Source of the DNA: Ceratorhiza oryzae-sativae
Taxonomy: Eukaryota; Basidiomycota; Agaricomycetes; Cantharellales; Ceratobasidiaceae
Direction of reading: 5' to 3'
DNA: 64,000 nucleotides
NCBI GenBank assembly: GCA_030998015.1
Contig: JARWMV010000235.1
Span: forward strand, 930,001-994,000
Both the position numbers and the translations under genes were made by a program. This document shows, piece by piece, positions 33,130 to 44,778 of the stretch. The stretch's first letter is position 1. Every line of letters starts with the position of its first letter. The notes beneath the pieces are model-generated. The model was not told the DNA's origin, searched no databases, and was given only the letters and a program-made list of their open reading frames with translations.

Positions 33130-35419
33130 ATGGCCACCCTGGAGGAAAAGCGAACGCGAGAAAGTGTGGTGGAGCGCCATGGAGTCGATGATACAGCAGC
33201 GGCGAGGTTGGCGCAAATGGGTTACAAGTGCGTTTGCCAAATTCATGCTCTGCCCAGCGCCTTGACCCACATTTTAACTAGGCAAGAGCTACCCCGTAGT
33301 CTGTCTATGATATCGATCCTCGGATGTAAGTAACTAACATGTCCTAACCTGCACCCTGTACTGATGACGGTCATTGATGTTTCTAGTGAGCTTTGCCATC
33401 ATGGGTTTGTACTGGAGCTTGCGTAGCCCAAGATGGCGACTGACATTTTGGACGCATAGCGGTACCATTCGGAACCAGCACCACCCTAGCACTCGCTCTG
33501 ACAGATGGGGGTCCAGTTACAATTCTCTATGGGTAAGTACAACACTGCTGGAACCGGATAATGACTAAAACTACATGCAATATAGCTGGATAATTGTGTC
33601 TTTAATTTCGCTGGCCATAGCCGCATCGCTCGCGGAAATTTGCTCCGTCTTCCCGACCGCAGGCGGAGTCTACTACTGGTCTCATATGCTCGCTTCCCCC
33701 CGTTACGCCCCCATCTCATCCTGGACGACTGGTTGGTTCGGTTTGGTCGGAAATTGGACAGTTACAGCCAGTATCAATTTTTCTCTTTCCCAACTGATTC
33801 TTAGCGCGATCGGGCTTTGGCGGGAAGGATGGGTTGCGACACCATGGCAGACCCTGCTTTGCTACTGGGCCGTCATGATCTTCTGCGCGCTTGTGAACAT
33901 CTTTGGCAATAGGTGGTTGGACCGCTTGAATACTTGGTGCATCTATTGGACTGCGGTTGGTTATTTTGACCACATAGTTGATTTGATTTCTCAACTCTCC
34001 TTGTTCCGCAGGCATCAGTAGTGGTCATCATTGTGACACTGCTCGCCATGGCCGACGATCGCCGCTCGGGGAAATTTGTGTTTTCAAACTATGATGCAAG
34101 CGCAGCTGGTTGGCCTAGCGGATGGGCGTTTTTCGTGGGACTTTTGCAAGCTGCATACACTTTGTAAGCCCGCATTATAGTCACGCCCAGGTGAGAATAC
34201 CTCTAATGAATACCGGCGATTGATAGGACGGGCTACGGAATGGTCGCTGCTATGTGCGAAGAAGTTCAGAACCCAGAGAGAGAAGTGCCCAAGGCTATGG
34301 TTTTGTCAGTCGCTGCGGCAGCCGTCACAGGTTAGCATTTGCTCAGATCTAGGACTGCTGCGTCTTTACTGACCTTAGTCCTAAAGGTATAGTATATCTG
34401 ATCCCCATCTTGTTCGTTCTGCCGGATATCCCTACACTACTGGGCGTGGCGTCTGGCCAACCAATGCCATTGTTGTACATGATAGTCACCGGTAGCCCAG
34501 GTGGGGGCTTCGGGCTACTCTTTTTGATTATCGGAATCGGATTCTTCGCGGGTATCGGGGCTCTAACGGCAGCTTGTGAGCTTTGAGTTCTACCATGCTG
34601 GGTATAGTATCTTATCGTTCTAACCCTGCAATTCTAGCCCGATGTACCTGGGCCTTCTCTCGTGATGGGGCAATTCCATTCTCCGGAATCTGGTCTCGTG
34701 TCAATTCACGATACGGCCTTCCTATTTGGGCTTTGGTCCTGAGTACGGTTGTAGATTGCCTGCTTGGGTTCTTGTACCTCGGATCAAGTGCTGGTCAGTA
34801 TTGGCCCTTCTTTAATTCCCCAGCATGCGTTATCCCTGCTCACGTACGTACCGTTTTTGTTCTGTAGCATTCAATGCCTTTACAGGAGTAGCTACGATTT
34901 GCCTTTCGGTATCCTATGGCTTGCCGATCCTCGTCTCACTCTTGCGGAGGCGAAAGCTTGTCCGAACCGCAAGTTATAGTTTGGTACGTGGCTGCTCTTC
35001 GCCACAGAAATGTCGCTTACACGACATAAATGTCAATGTTCAGGGAAAGTTTGGGTTCATTATTAATTCTATAACCGTGGCATGGATCGCCCTCGCCATT
35101 GTACTTTTCACGATGCCAACCGCCATTCCCGTGACACCACAGAGCATGAGTAGGCCTATTCCATAAATATCAATATGTTCGCTAACAGTATCCTTGTCTA
35201 GACTACGCCTCGGTCGTATTTGCCGGGTTTACTATGATTTCCGCTTTGTGGTACGCGATTTGGGGAAGAAAACACTATCGTGGCCCCCAAGTCTCTGCTG
35301 CGGATTTTTTGGGAGACGATGTGCCAGTGGCGACGGCTCACCACCCTGGAACCAAGGAGGTAGTAAAGGATGAAGCATCCAGCGGGGAAGGAAAGGCAGC
35401 CAAGGTCGCCGAGTACTAA
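33130..35419 (+). CDS. Amino acid/choline-GABA permease (ACT type, APC superfamily)
   Basis: Polytopic transporter of the fungal amino acid/choline (ACT) type, which includes choline and GABA carriers. The soluble start MATLEEKRTRES is followed by QELPRSLSMISILGLSFAIM, VPFGTSTTLALALTDGG, AEICSVFPTAGGVYYWS with SPRYAP, an MCEEVQNPEREVPKAM loop typical of the group, and FSRDGAIPFS. The tail after GRKHYRGP is charged and soluble. About eleven short introns could be followed without frame conflict, for example 33539-33585 and 35149-35200 by their GTAAGT/GTAGGC donors. The stop is TAA at 35417. The divergent neighbour is another permease from a different branch, so the pair did not arise by simple tandem copying. 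Substrate is unknown. Confidence 0.85.
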
Positions 35420-35938
35420 TGTTGAGTTTTTGTTTATTGTTTTCTGTATTATCTACGGAGGTCCAAAATTATATTTCTACGAGAGGGATAACGGTCTTGT
35501 TCACTATGGGGGGTTGATTTAAGCATACAAGCTCAAGTCCATGCAGGCGGTACTGGTTGCTTTTATGATCTTAATACTGTAAGTACGCCTCATTGAGGAT
35601 GTGAACAGTGGCCCTTAAATAAGTTCGAGGGTCTTTGCTTCAATCGCCAACTTGTGGCCCTTCTGCAACCGGCCAGACATTATGCTTAGGTTAAAGAGCA
35701 CTATATGCTCACGGCCAGGAAATTGATATGTATACTTCGGAGCTTAGTGATGCTCACGCATTTGGGTGAGACAATCCACTTGAAATGCGAAGTCAACAGT
35801 ACTATCCCCAAACTCCTTGGAATAGTTTCCCCAGTCGACCAAACAAGGTCATACAAATCGCGCCTGTCAAATTAAGCGCTACCAGCACAGCCGCCAGTCC
35901 CAGTCCATTGGTGGCGCTGATTCTTGCTACTGCCCACG
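35420..35938. other. Intergenic
   Basis: No coding signal seen; contains the 3' end of the permease transcript and the presumed promoter of the next gene. Confidence 0.5.
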
Positions 35939-36927
35939 ATGAGCTCTCCTAGCCGCAACCCGTCCACTGCTTCGAGTTCGACATCAGAGTCTAAATCTCC
36001 CCAAACATCCGACCCTAACGTCCAGAAAGACCATTCGGAACGCTACAAACCGGGTAATGCAGAAATCTATCGTAGCTGGAACGCTCGTGCGCTACCTGAT
36101 CGAGCGAACCTTCCCAAAATTGACGAGAGGTGTCTCTTCTATTGCGCACAAGGCGTCGAGGATCGTTACAGAGCTCGCCGCCCTGTTTGCTATACATTAT
36201 GCTGGCGCCGGGTGTTCCCTCATGAGAGCCATCAGACGACGAAAACGCCCCAAGCACTCACCTGGCCTGACTATTGGTCTCTAGAATCTCGGACACGGCC
36301 GACTGATGAGAAACATCCAAAGGAATGGGCACCTCTAGCTGGACGGTATATTTACTTTTCACGAGGCCGGTTTGTTGCGACGAGACACATGTTTGGGATG
36401 AAGGGCAGCGGAATACCGAGCCCAGCAAACTTCGTTCCCGGGAACGGGGACGACCCTCCTATGCCTTTAGCCGAGAAACGTATGGGTACTGCCACAAGCG
36501 GCGTCCCCGGCAAGGCCTCTATCAAAACGGCGCCACCATCGCAACCCGAGTGAGTATTCCATCTGGTAGTTGCTCTATAGTATCTTTACTTGCAGCCATG
36601 ACTCAAAGGACGTATGAGAAAATCATTGCGCTCGGGCCGCTACCGTATGACATCGCAAATTATGTTAGCTTGGGATTCGATAAACTATTTGGACCAACCC
36701 AAAGGCTATTATCAAAAGGGAATAAACTCTGGGATGAAGGAGTTCCGATCCGAGTAGCCAAGGTATGTTTAATCTCGCGAACGTGACATTATCTCTCATT
36801 TCTTGCGCAGAGCTTGTACGAGCTAGCACTCGCCGGGGAGCCTTTTACACTTGCTGGAAAAGCGGTTGACCTTATCATCAAATCATCTCGAGGCAATGGC
36901 GGAGGGTCTAGCCCCGGCCCCGAATGA
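35939..36927 (+). CDS. Uncharacterised basidiomycete protein
   Basis: I do not recognise a known family. The first exon opens MSSPSRNPSTASSS, a Ser/Pro-rich start, and contains a Cys/Arg-rich block (CLFYCAQGVEDRYRARR, then CYTLCWRRVFPHE) and WAPLAGRYIYFSRGRF. It either ends at TGA 36551-36553 (204 aa) or is spliced into a second exon holding MTQRTYEKIIAL, PYDIANYVSLGFDKLFG and WDEGVPIR, and a third ending KSSRGNGGG before TGA 36925-36927. The only in-frame donor I find for the long form is GTACTG at about 36485, which is weak. Two separate short genes are the alternative. The Cys pattern in the first exon looks conserved rather than random. Confidence 0.45.
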
Positions 36928-37224
36928 CCTAGTTCTGAATACCTGTCTGCTAGATTAGCCTTCATCGCATAGATGACACCTATACCTAGATTTATTTCAT
37001 CCAATTTTGTATCTTTCCGCTTATGGATATTATGTACATTTTATGTAATTATATATTGACGTATTACGGGACCTCATAGAGCTCAGCCCAGGCGGCAGTA
37101 GCGCAACTCCTACGACGACCCTGGGCCGCGTCAGCGCTTCACCCTCACGTGTCAGAAAAATGCATACAGAGGGCGCCTTCCTTGACCAGTTCTTCCCGAC
37201 CTCAATCGGCCTTATGATATTTTC

Positions 37225-38544
37225 ATGCTAATCTCTCAGTTTCATACACTCGTAAACGCCGGAAAACAGATGAGCACACTCGTATCTGCGGGTACCAGTG
37301 GCACACAATGTCCTCGGTCTGGTACGCCACATGCTGTCGCCACGACTCGAAAAAATCCGACCGCCAGCTCTTCAGCGCTCGGGCTCCTCAACCACGACAA
37401 AAAAGACGACGATTTTGATCTCGATTTTGACTCTGAATCCGTTCTTGGTCTAGGCGACGAATTTGTGATTACTGGGGGGAAACATCCTCGCTTCTGGCTG
37501 GAGGATGGGAACGTCATAATAGTTGCTTCACAGCCTTCGCAGACGCAGTTCCGGGTGCACCAGTCTGTTTTAGGTACGTTTCACCGAGTTTAGTTATCTA
37601 GGTCAGCCGGCAGAGCGATTGTTTGCACAGCGCGGCAATCTCGTGTCTTCAAGGAGATGTTCTCACGTCTCAGCGGTGCACACTTTGAGGAGATACAAGA
37701 CCACCCGGTAGTTCCACTCGACGATACAGAGCCGATATAGCCGCATTGTTATCAGCTCTATATGATGGCTTGTAAGATCCCGTGAGATCATTTTGAACGT
37801 TACTAATGCGATATTTTATTTTACATAGAACACTACAGAGAGATAGCCCATTCGACGTTGAAACAATCTCCGGCCAGTTACGTCTAGCTACCAAATACGA
37901 AATTACCAATATTCGCCGTAAAATCATCGCCCACCTTCGGGACGAGTACCCGCTCACCCTCGAAGATATCGACCGACGAGAAAACTCTGTCTCTGAGCAA
38001 GCCCCCCGCAGCGGTTCGGACCAACTCTACGATCCGATAGCGGTCATCCAGCTTGCGGACCAAGGATGTGACGTACCCGAGGTGCTTCCTTATGCATGGT
38101 ATCGCCTAGCGCGACACTCGTTTTCAGACGACGGGGACATGCGCTGCGGACGACTGTCGAGCGACGAGATGCGTCGCCTGCTCGTCGGACGTGAGAGGCT
38201 CCGGAACCAACTCGTCCAGTTTGCGATCGCGAGTGTCCCGGCCCCACCTCAAGAGATCTCGTCGCGGTGTACCGGACCAGAGGCGAACGCGGAAACTGGG
38301 CTTGGGTGGTGCAGATCCGTCTCGCGGCACTATTGGTCGACCGTGGTGTTGCCGCTGGCAGCTCAGACGCTTGATCCCTTGGCAGCGCTGAAAAAACTAG
38401 CTCGTGTACCCGAAGAGCGACTTGGGTTTTGCCCCCAGTGCTGCGTGGTGCTCGCACCTACTGAACCAAAAGAGGGCAGAAATGTGGGATGCCGTCCCTC
38501 GGTACTTTGACATCCGCCTCGAAAAGGCGACAAAAGAAGAGTAG
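37225..38544 (+). CDS. BTB/POZ domain protein with two frame breaks
   Basis: BTB proteins dimerise and often act as substrate adaptors. Exons are 37225-37573, 37631-37771 and 37829-38544 (1206 nt in total). An acidic start (DDDFDLDFDSES) precedes the BTB fold: HPRFWLEDGNVIIV, FRVHQSVLA, SRVFKEMFSRL, then ALYDGLTLQR, and the helix LRLATKYEITNIRRKII. The C-terminal part has RLLVGRERLR and CPQCC. The frame slips by one missing base near 37732 (between DDTEP and DIAALLSALY) and back by one extra G near 38473, after which WDAVPRYFDIRLEKA reads to TAG 38542. Read literally, the gene would stop at 37740. The two slips cancel in total length, which supports assembly error. An ATG at 37270 is an alternative start. 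Confidence 0.72.
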
Positions 38545-39241
38545 GCGCGCTGGCTGCACTGAAATTCATCGTTTCCCCGACTGTTTGCTATTCTTGCTGT
38601 CTCTGTATCCTCTTATAATCTTTCGTGCACGTTGCGCATAATGCTGAAAGTTCGTGTTTTCTGGTTTGGCCAATGTATCAACGTTTGAGGATCAAAGTCA
38701 TGGATTTACATTTAGACATGTATACAAAAGTGTCGGAACCACCGACCCATCTCCAGCTCGGAAATACGAGCGAGTGACAACAGGGTACTAAGACGCTCCA
38801 AAATTGCTAAGAACACGGCTTGACACTCGAACTACCGCGTAGAATATTCGCAGAGGTGAGCAACAGGGGAAATTGCAGAGCCGTGCTGCCGCACAAAGTT
38901 CCAATCACCCAAAATTTGGGACTATATACCCGATGAATCGTGGTCTGTGCGGGTTCCACGGTTCTGGCGCTTAACAGTGTTACGAGAAAATGTGCCAGAA
39001 GGGAGATCTATTTGTGGTTTAGCCAGTGGGTATACTAAATGCACACTGAAAAGGAGCTGATACACAACAGAAACACGACAAACAGACCAGGGAGGTAGTA
39101 TGATATATACAACACCGGGGATCACGTAGCAAGGCAAACAATATACGAGGAAGGTAGAGATAGAGGTCCACGAGACAGAGCCGGCATCCAGAAGAAAACC
39201 AATATATCGTAAAGTGATCGAACAAAAATGGTCGTGAGTGT
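38545..39241. other. Intergenic between convergent genes
   Basis: Nothing recognised apart from short ORFs that overlap the 3' side of the coiled-coil gene. Confidence 0.5.
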
Positions 39242-40521
39242 TTACATGTGTGTTTGAGCGATTTGAAGGGGGGCTCTCCTCTGTGGAGGTACCATTTGGA
39301 AGCCAACCTAGGAGCGACGTGAGAAAACGTCTAGATCGCAGAGATGAACCGCTTACCCCAATGTGTGCCATGAATTTATTGAGCATTCGTTCAGTTGGAT
39401 CATCGTGCGCGTAGGTGAGTTCGTAATCGTCGAGCAAGCGCTTGGCGGTATCATCTGAGGAACGCGTCAGTCAAGGATGATGATGTTACACAGCAATGCA
39501 CGTACTACTATATCCAAATAGCTGAGCCAGATCTTGCGGCCAAAGCTCGCTAGGCCTGCCATCGGCCATGAGGAGCTCATGCAGAGGCTCACGGATAGCA
39601 GAGCCGTGGTTTCGGAGGGTGGCATTGGCACGGCGCGCCTCAGAGTTGTGGAGGCAGCGCTTGACCTCGGCAAGATGTTGGCGGTGCTCTTTGACTTGCT
39701 GTCGCAGTTTCTCAGGAATCTGCCGAGTGAGCTATGGGCGTTTCATGAGCACAGGCCATACGACACGTTTTGATGAGCTATACTTACAGCTTCCTTGACC
39801 CTATCCGCGACGAGCTCCTCAACCTTCTCACGAATCATTTCAAAGACATGAGCCCGAAGGTGCTCCGCAATCTAGGATTGCGCGTCAGAGGAGATAGTGC
39901 AATAATGACAAGAGACTAACCTGTTCTTTCAGGACATCTTGAAGCAAGCTCTTGATCTCTTGCATCCGCTCCTCTTGCTTGCGATCTAGACGATAATGGC
40001 GTCAAAACACAGGCATGCGAAAGACAAGATAATCAAGCACCTTGGGCATGGACCTGACGGCGTAGTTGGTGGATCTGATGACTGGCCTCAACCGCCGGCC
40101 CCAAGGCGGTGACACGCGCAGTCTGCTCTCCGAGATAGTCAAATGTAGAACCGAGCATACCTAAAAGCCAAAAAGGGATATTTGAACAACAGCCAATGCC
40201 CCCGGTGAGGATCTACGTACCCATTGTTGCCTGCATTGTCTGCCGCAACTGCTCCAGTCCAGCCACATCCGGACTTTGCGTCGACGAAGGGCCGTGCTGA
40301 GCCGAAGGTCTGCCGCTGCCTGAGCGAACGCGACCAGGACCGCTGGGCCTCGGCTTGCGGATGACAACGTCTGGATTTTCTGGGTCAACCTCGAGCACAG
40401 AGCGAGCAGGCGACGCAGGTGGTCTCTCGGCCTTCATGACCGACGACATTTTGAGAGGGGAGGGGGTGTGTTGTTTGCGGTCGGACATGACATGCTTGGG
40501 CGGGGTCGTCGATGGGGCCAT
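39242..40521 (-). CDS. Coiled-coil protein of unknown function
   Basis: Seven exons can be joined in frame, from MAPSTTPPKHVMSDRK to a stop at 39242 after PLQIAQTHM. The N-terminal third is disordered and basic, rich in Ser and Pro with SPLKM and RPSGPGRVRSGSGRPS. Then come heptad-like helices: LEQLRQTMQATMG, QIHQLRRQVHAQ, DRKQEERMQEIKSLLQDVLKEQ interrupted by introns, and EHRQHLAEVKRCLHN. A compact C-terminal segment follows (PSELWPQDLAQLFGY, RLLDDYELTYAHDDP). I do not recognise the family. The even spacing of short exons in the coiled-coil part and the consistent phases support a real gene. Its likely role is structural or scaffolding, which is a guess. Confidence 0.6.
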
Positions 40522-43500
40522 GGTCGTCGCTGGAGTTCTGTCGCCAAACGGGGTTTGGTCGCTGGCTGAGCGGCGAGTAGAGTGGTACGCACCAGTGGTG
40601 GAATGAGACAGGTACAGTGGGCCGAATACACGCGTGACAGAGAGAGGGGAGAGGAGACGGATTGGAGCAATCTGCAGATTCAGGCGCGGTTATAGCTGCG
40701 TGAGGCTGGTGTGACCAGGAGCCTCGAGGCACGACCCTGAGTTGCACATGTTTGGCATCATCTCAGCCAGAAAAACAAACAACAAATGTCCCCCCATTCA
40801 TAGTTTAGACTGAATCAGAAGCGTGAATATTGGCACAGAGCCTACTCAATCCTGCGAGTACCAGCTCTATGTGCTTTATTCCCCTCGTTACGATATATTG
40901 ATCATTCAAATTTGCATATTCTCCAAGTCAGCCCTGTTTCATTAATAACGACAAATGTGGATATAGCCACATGGCTTGTCGGTTCTCGTTACTTGATTGG
41001 CGTGATGGGTTGCAGATCCAGGCTGGTCAAGAGTGTCCATACTCGAGTATGTTTAACTGCTCCAAGGCTAAGCAGCCCGATCCATGTACCCTATAGGAGC
41101 GCAATGCCGCCGCGCGTGAACTCGTTATAACCAATAAATTCAAATAATGGCTCAAACCCCACTGACCTTTGATGCGTGACAGAGAGTGCGTGATCAAGTT
41201 TGGTCACAACCCGTAGACGAGCTGCCCGAATACCTGCGGATGATAGGTAAATGAATGGTAGTGGAGCTGCGAGCGCGGCAGCATCGAAGAGCAGCTATAG
41301 GGGACAAGCACACTTGGACCTCCGATCTCACGAGCCCGAAATGAAACTTGCGTACGTCCAAAACTCGTAATCTCATCGATCCAGCTTCGGCGCACCAGTC
41401 TCCATGCCTTCAATTTTTTGCGATCGGACCCCCGATACGAATGAGGGGTATATGCGCTTCACCTATCAGCGCTTCAACATCGGAAGGCACAAAAAAGCAA
41501 GACTATATGCAAAAAGCTATCGTGGTCCACGTGAAACGGGGCATAAACGCGCGTTACTCGGAGGCCTGATCGCCCACCCTCTGTCATAATCTGCGGTGTC
41601 GGCCGGGGAACAGCTTTTGGTGCTCCACTTGTAGGCTTCCCCACATATCTTCGAGACCACCAGGCGAGGACCCGTATCGTATCTTGAAGACCTCTAAGCG
41701 ATCTCAGCTCAGCTGAGCCCCGTGCAATGATGAATTCTGTGGCGATCCTAGAGCCGCAAAAAAAAGGGCCAAAGCTCGAATACGAAAGTCTGTATTCTTT
41801 TCTGAACTTCCGAGTTTGCACGTTGATAGGCAGAGCACTCGCATTCAGGGGTACGTATCTAAAAACCCAGGACAGGGGGTTAGTTCTGCAGGTGGAACAC
41901 GCGGAGCTGTAGCCTTTGAGGCCTATTTTGAAGAACTGTTTGCCCCCCCCCTGATCGTTGCTGGCCCGGGTACTCCTAATCGTCGTCTCAAGTGCTGATT
42001 GGCCATCCCATTTTTTTGGATTCTTTTGCGCCAGGTGGTCCAACGGCTCATCGTTGGTCAAACCGTCGACTACGAGCGTTTCTTCCGCCTCGAACCGATA
42101 AGATGAAATGAAGCTCGCAAATATTCAGTTGGAGCAACCGCAATCAGAATTTTCCAACATATCCAGCCAACAAAGTCGCACTGTTCTGCATGCACCCAGC
42201 CCATGAAAAAAAAAGAATTGTAACCCGGTCAGTAGGCGTTACAACGCCATCACTTTCCCAAGGGCGTTGCGCCATACTATTGCCCAGTGAATTTACCAAC
42301 TCGTTTATTTTCCAATTACTGCTACTAAAAGTCCAGTTTGGGACATGACAGCTGGTTTTGGGTCTGCTGGAACACCAGCTCGTATCTCAGGGTAGGTGGC
42401 GATCTTAGGTGGAGCTTCTGGTCCGGCTGTATGCTCTCGCAGGTTAGTTGAGCTCGTATATATTTCGCCACCTACAGGCCTACAGCAAAATATGTAAGCA
42501 TATAATTGAATTATGGACCGATTGACCTTGTGGCGGATGGCTGCACGAGTGTCAAGGTCAGTCGCCACCCCATGATTTTGTCCAATAACCCTCACCCGAG
42601 TAATTTATATGCGTGTGAGAGCGCTCGCGTCTCCATATAGATTAGATACGACATTCCCAGGGTTAGAGTTAGCTCCTGCTCTTTATCATTCCAGCCGGCC
42701 GTGCCGATTTGAACATGCTCCTGCGATTGCTTCCACAAAAATGAGAACACCTATACGAACGAGTGCAAGCCTCGATGATGGCTCAAGAGGGGATCGAGAT
42801 TGAGGAAAGGGCACGATATGGGATCGTTAGCCTGCGCGCGCACGTGGGAGGACGAGGCTGACGTGAGTCTCATAATTTGGGGTTACCGATTTATCTACCC
42901 GATTATCCATTGACATGTACAAGATTACGGTGATCACACGGTTTGTATTTTTGTGGCACTCTTGTGTCCTTACAACAACAGTTGAGTTTGGTATCATGTA
43001 ATGAAACTTGTATATGATGTTGAGTGAAACTACAAACGGGGTTTGAAGTGTATTTCGTCTACGCTGTTGCTGTTGTCTTGCCCACGCGGCAATCTATGTG
43101 ACTATCCCCCATGATCCTACCCCACAGCCGCGAGGACTTGGGCTGTACCCTCGTGGGCACCATAGCTGCTCTGTGCTGGGATCTCATCACTTTTCAGTGC
43201 CTCACAACCCCGTCTCCAACAGAGGGACTCATTTCAACATCACATGTAGAAGTATTTGCACAGGAAGTGAACGATATCGACACGAAAGGCTGACCGATTA
43301 CACGATCAACCAATGTTCTTCCACATATAAAACCGATTGTCCGAAGGTTGTAATTATGCTTCTATCATTTCTAGTTTTTCGTTCTGAGCAACTGTGCCCG
43401 GGGCTGCCTCCTTGGCTCGTATGATTTCCTTCATACGGGCCAACTCTTCCTTAAGACAACTGATCCTTTTGTTTAACTGGACAGTCCCCTGCTCAGCACG

Positions 43501-44778
43501 TGTGATCCTCCCCTGGGCCCTTTGGGTCGTCCGGTGGCCACGCATGGCACTCTCCTCTAGTGCACGGTTGCCAAATTGCTGTAGTTGATTCTAAGTCGAC
43601 GTGTACTCTAAGAAATAGGAATCAAGTCACTCAGTTGCTTCTTGGGCAACGGTCTGCAGGAAATGGGCCTATCGTACAGCCAGGTACATGTGAGCTTTGT
43701 GCTCCGTCAACTGGAATCTGGGATAAGTTCCATATTTTTGTGCCACTCAGTTCAAGTGGCGGTCTCGGAACTGGTTGTAGCTCCTTTGGTATCACCCTGG
43801 AACCTGGCAGAGCCCTCGAATGAAACCTGCAGCAGCTCCAGATCGTCTAAGCATACCAATAGATTGAGGTTACAGCGGCTCGTAGTGGGGATCCCGGTGA
43901 TAAACAAAGCTCGCCTAGACAAGGAGCGTCGGTTTTGGGACTCCATCGTTCCAGGAAATGCTGCTTTTTCGAAGTGCAGGTATACCAGTTTTGTTGACTA
44001 TCGATTGGAGCTTTCCAGAACCCGAGGCGCAAAACAGGTCACAAGCATTTTGTGTGTCTTTTAATCCCAAAGAATAGCCAGATATCAAACCAGACTGATT
44101 CATGACACCAGATCCTGAACTTTTGTCTCAATCAGACCATGGTATAAAGACAAGTACAGGTGCAGGCACACACGAAACTTGAAGATATCCTGGCGGAGAG
44201 AGCTCAGAAGGGGCTTTATATGTATCTGCAGGCAAGGGGGTTGTGCCCTGTCGTTTCCGTTTGGTGGTTTCGGTCAATTGTGATATAACTCGAGAACCGA
44301 CGATATATATCCCCTAGACGGAACAAAACGATTTCATAACAAGCCCCATATTTCCCTGTATATTGTTGGAGTTCGCTGATGAAGAAATAGCCAACAGGTC
44401 CAACAGCTTTCAGGTTGTGGATGGTAGGGCTTAGCATATAACCCAGAGAGTATGTGGTGGTTTCGGGGGCGAGGCTCTTCTGGATTACGGATGGCGGGGA
44501 CAATTACGCATTGAGAGAATCAACAGAAGTTGCTGGACCAATCCTGCATGGGGAGGGGACCTCGAGTCGTCGGCAGGAACTGAAGGAACTAGACCGAGAT
44601 CTGGCAAGCGCGGGTGGCTGTGGCGGTCCAGCCTCGTTGGGCCACGTGACTCGGCGCAACAACCACGCGCTTTCCCTTGCGCGGCCGTGTGGATCGCCCG
44701 GAGCGACGTCGTCAATATACCGCGACTTGCGACACATCTTTGCCTATTTCTGAGTATCTGACGCCGAGTAGCTGTGTG
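40522..44778. other. Gene-poor region, possible relics
   Basis: 4.3 kb without a gene I can support. A 195-codon minus ORF (41474-42061) has no motif or intron logic. On the minus strand, 43354-44103 reads in broken pieces such as SGKLQSIVNKTG, SSISWNDGV and CNLNLLVCLDDLELLQVSFEG, plus a Lys/Glu-rich helical piece (LKEELARMKEIIRAKE). These look like fragments of a decayed gene, perhaps C2-like, with frame changes between pieces. 44216-44503 (-) also has protein-like composition. Confidence 0.4.

Noticed and set aside
41474..42061. 195-codon minus-strand ORF
   Set aside because: No motif, no splice sites around it, unlikely composition; kept only as part of the gene-poor region.
43354..44103. 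Annotating a C2-domain gene
   Set aside because: Fragments change frame and do not splice; similarity to C2 is too weak to name a gene.
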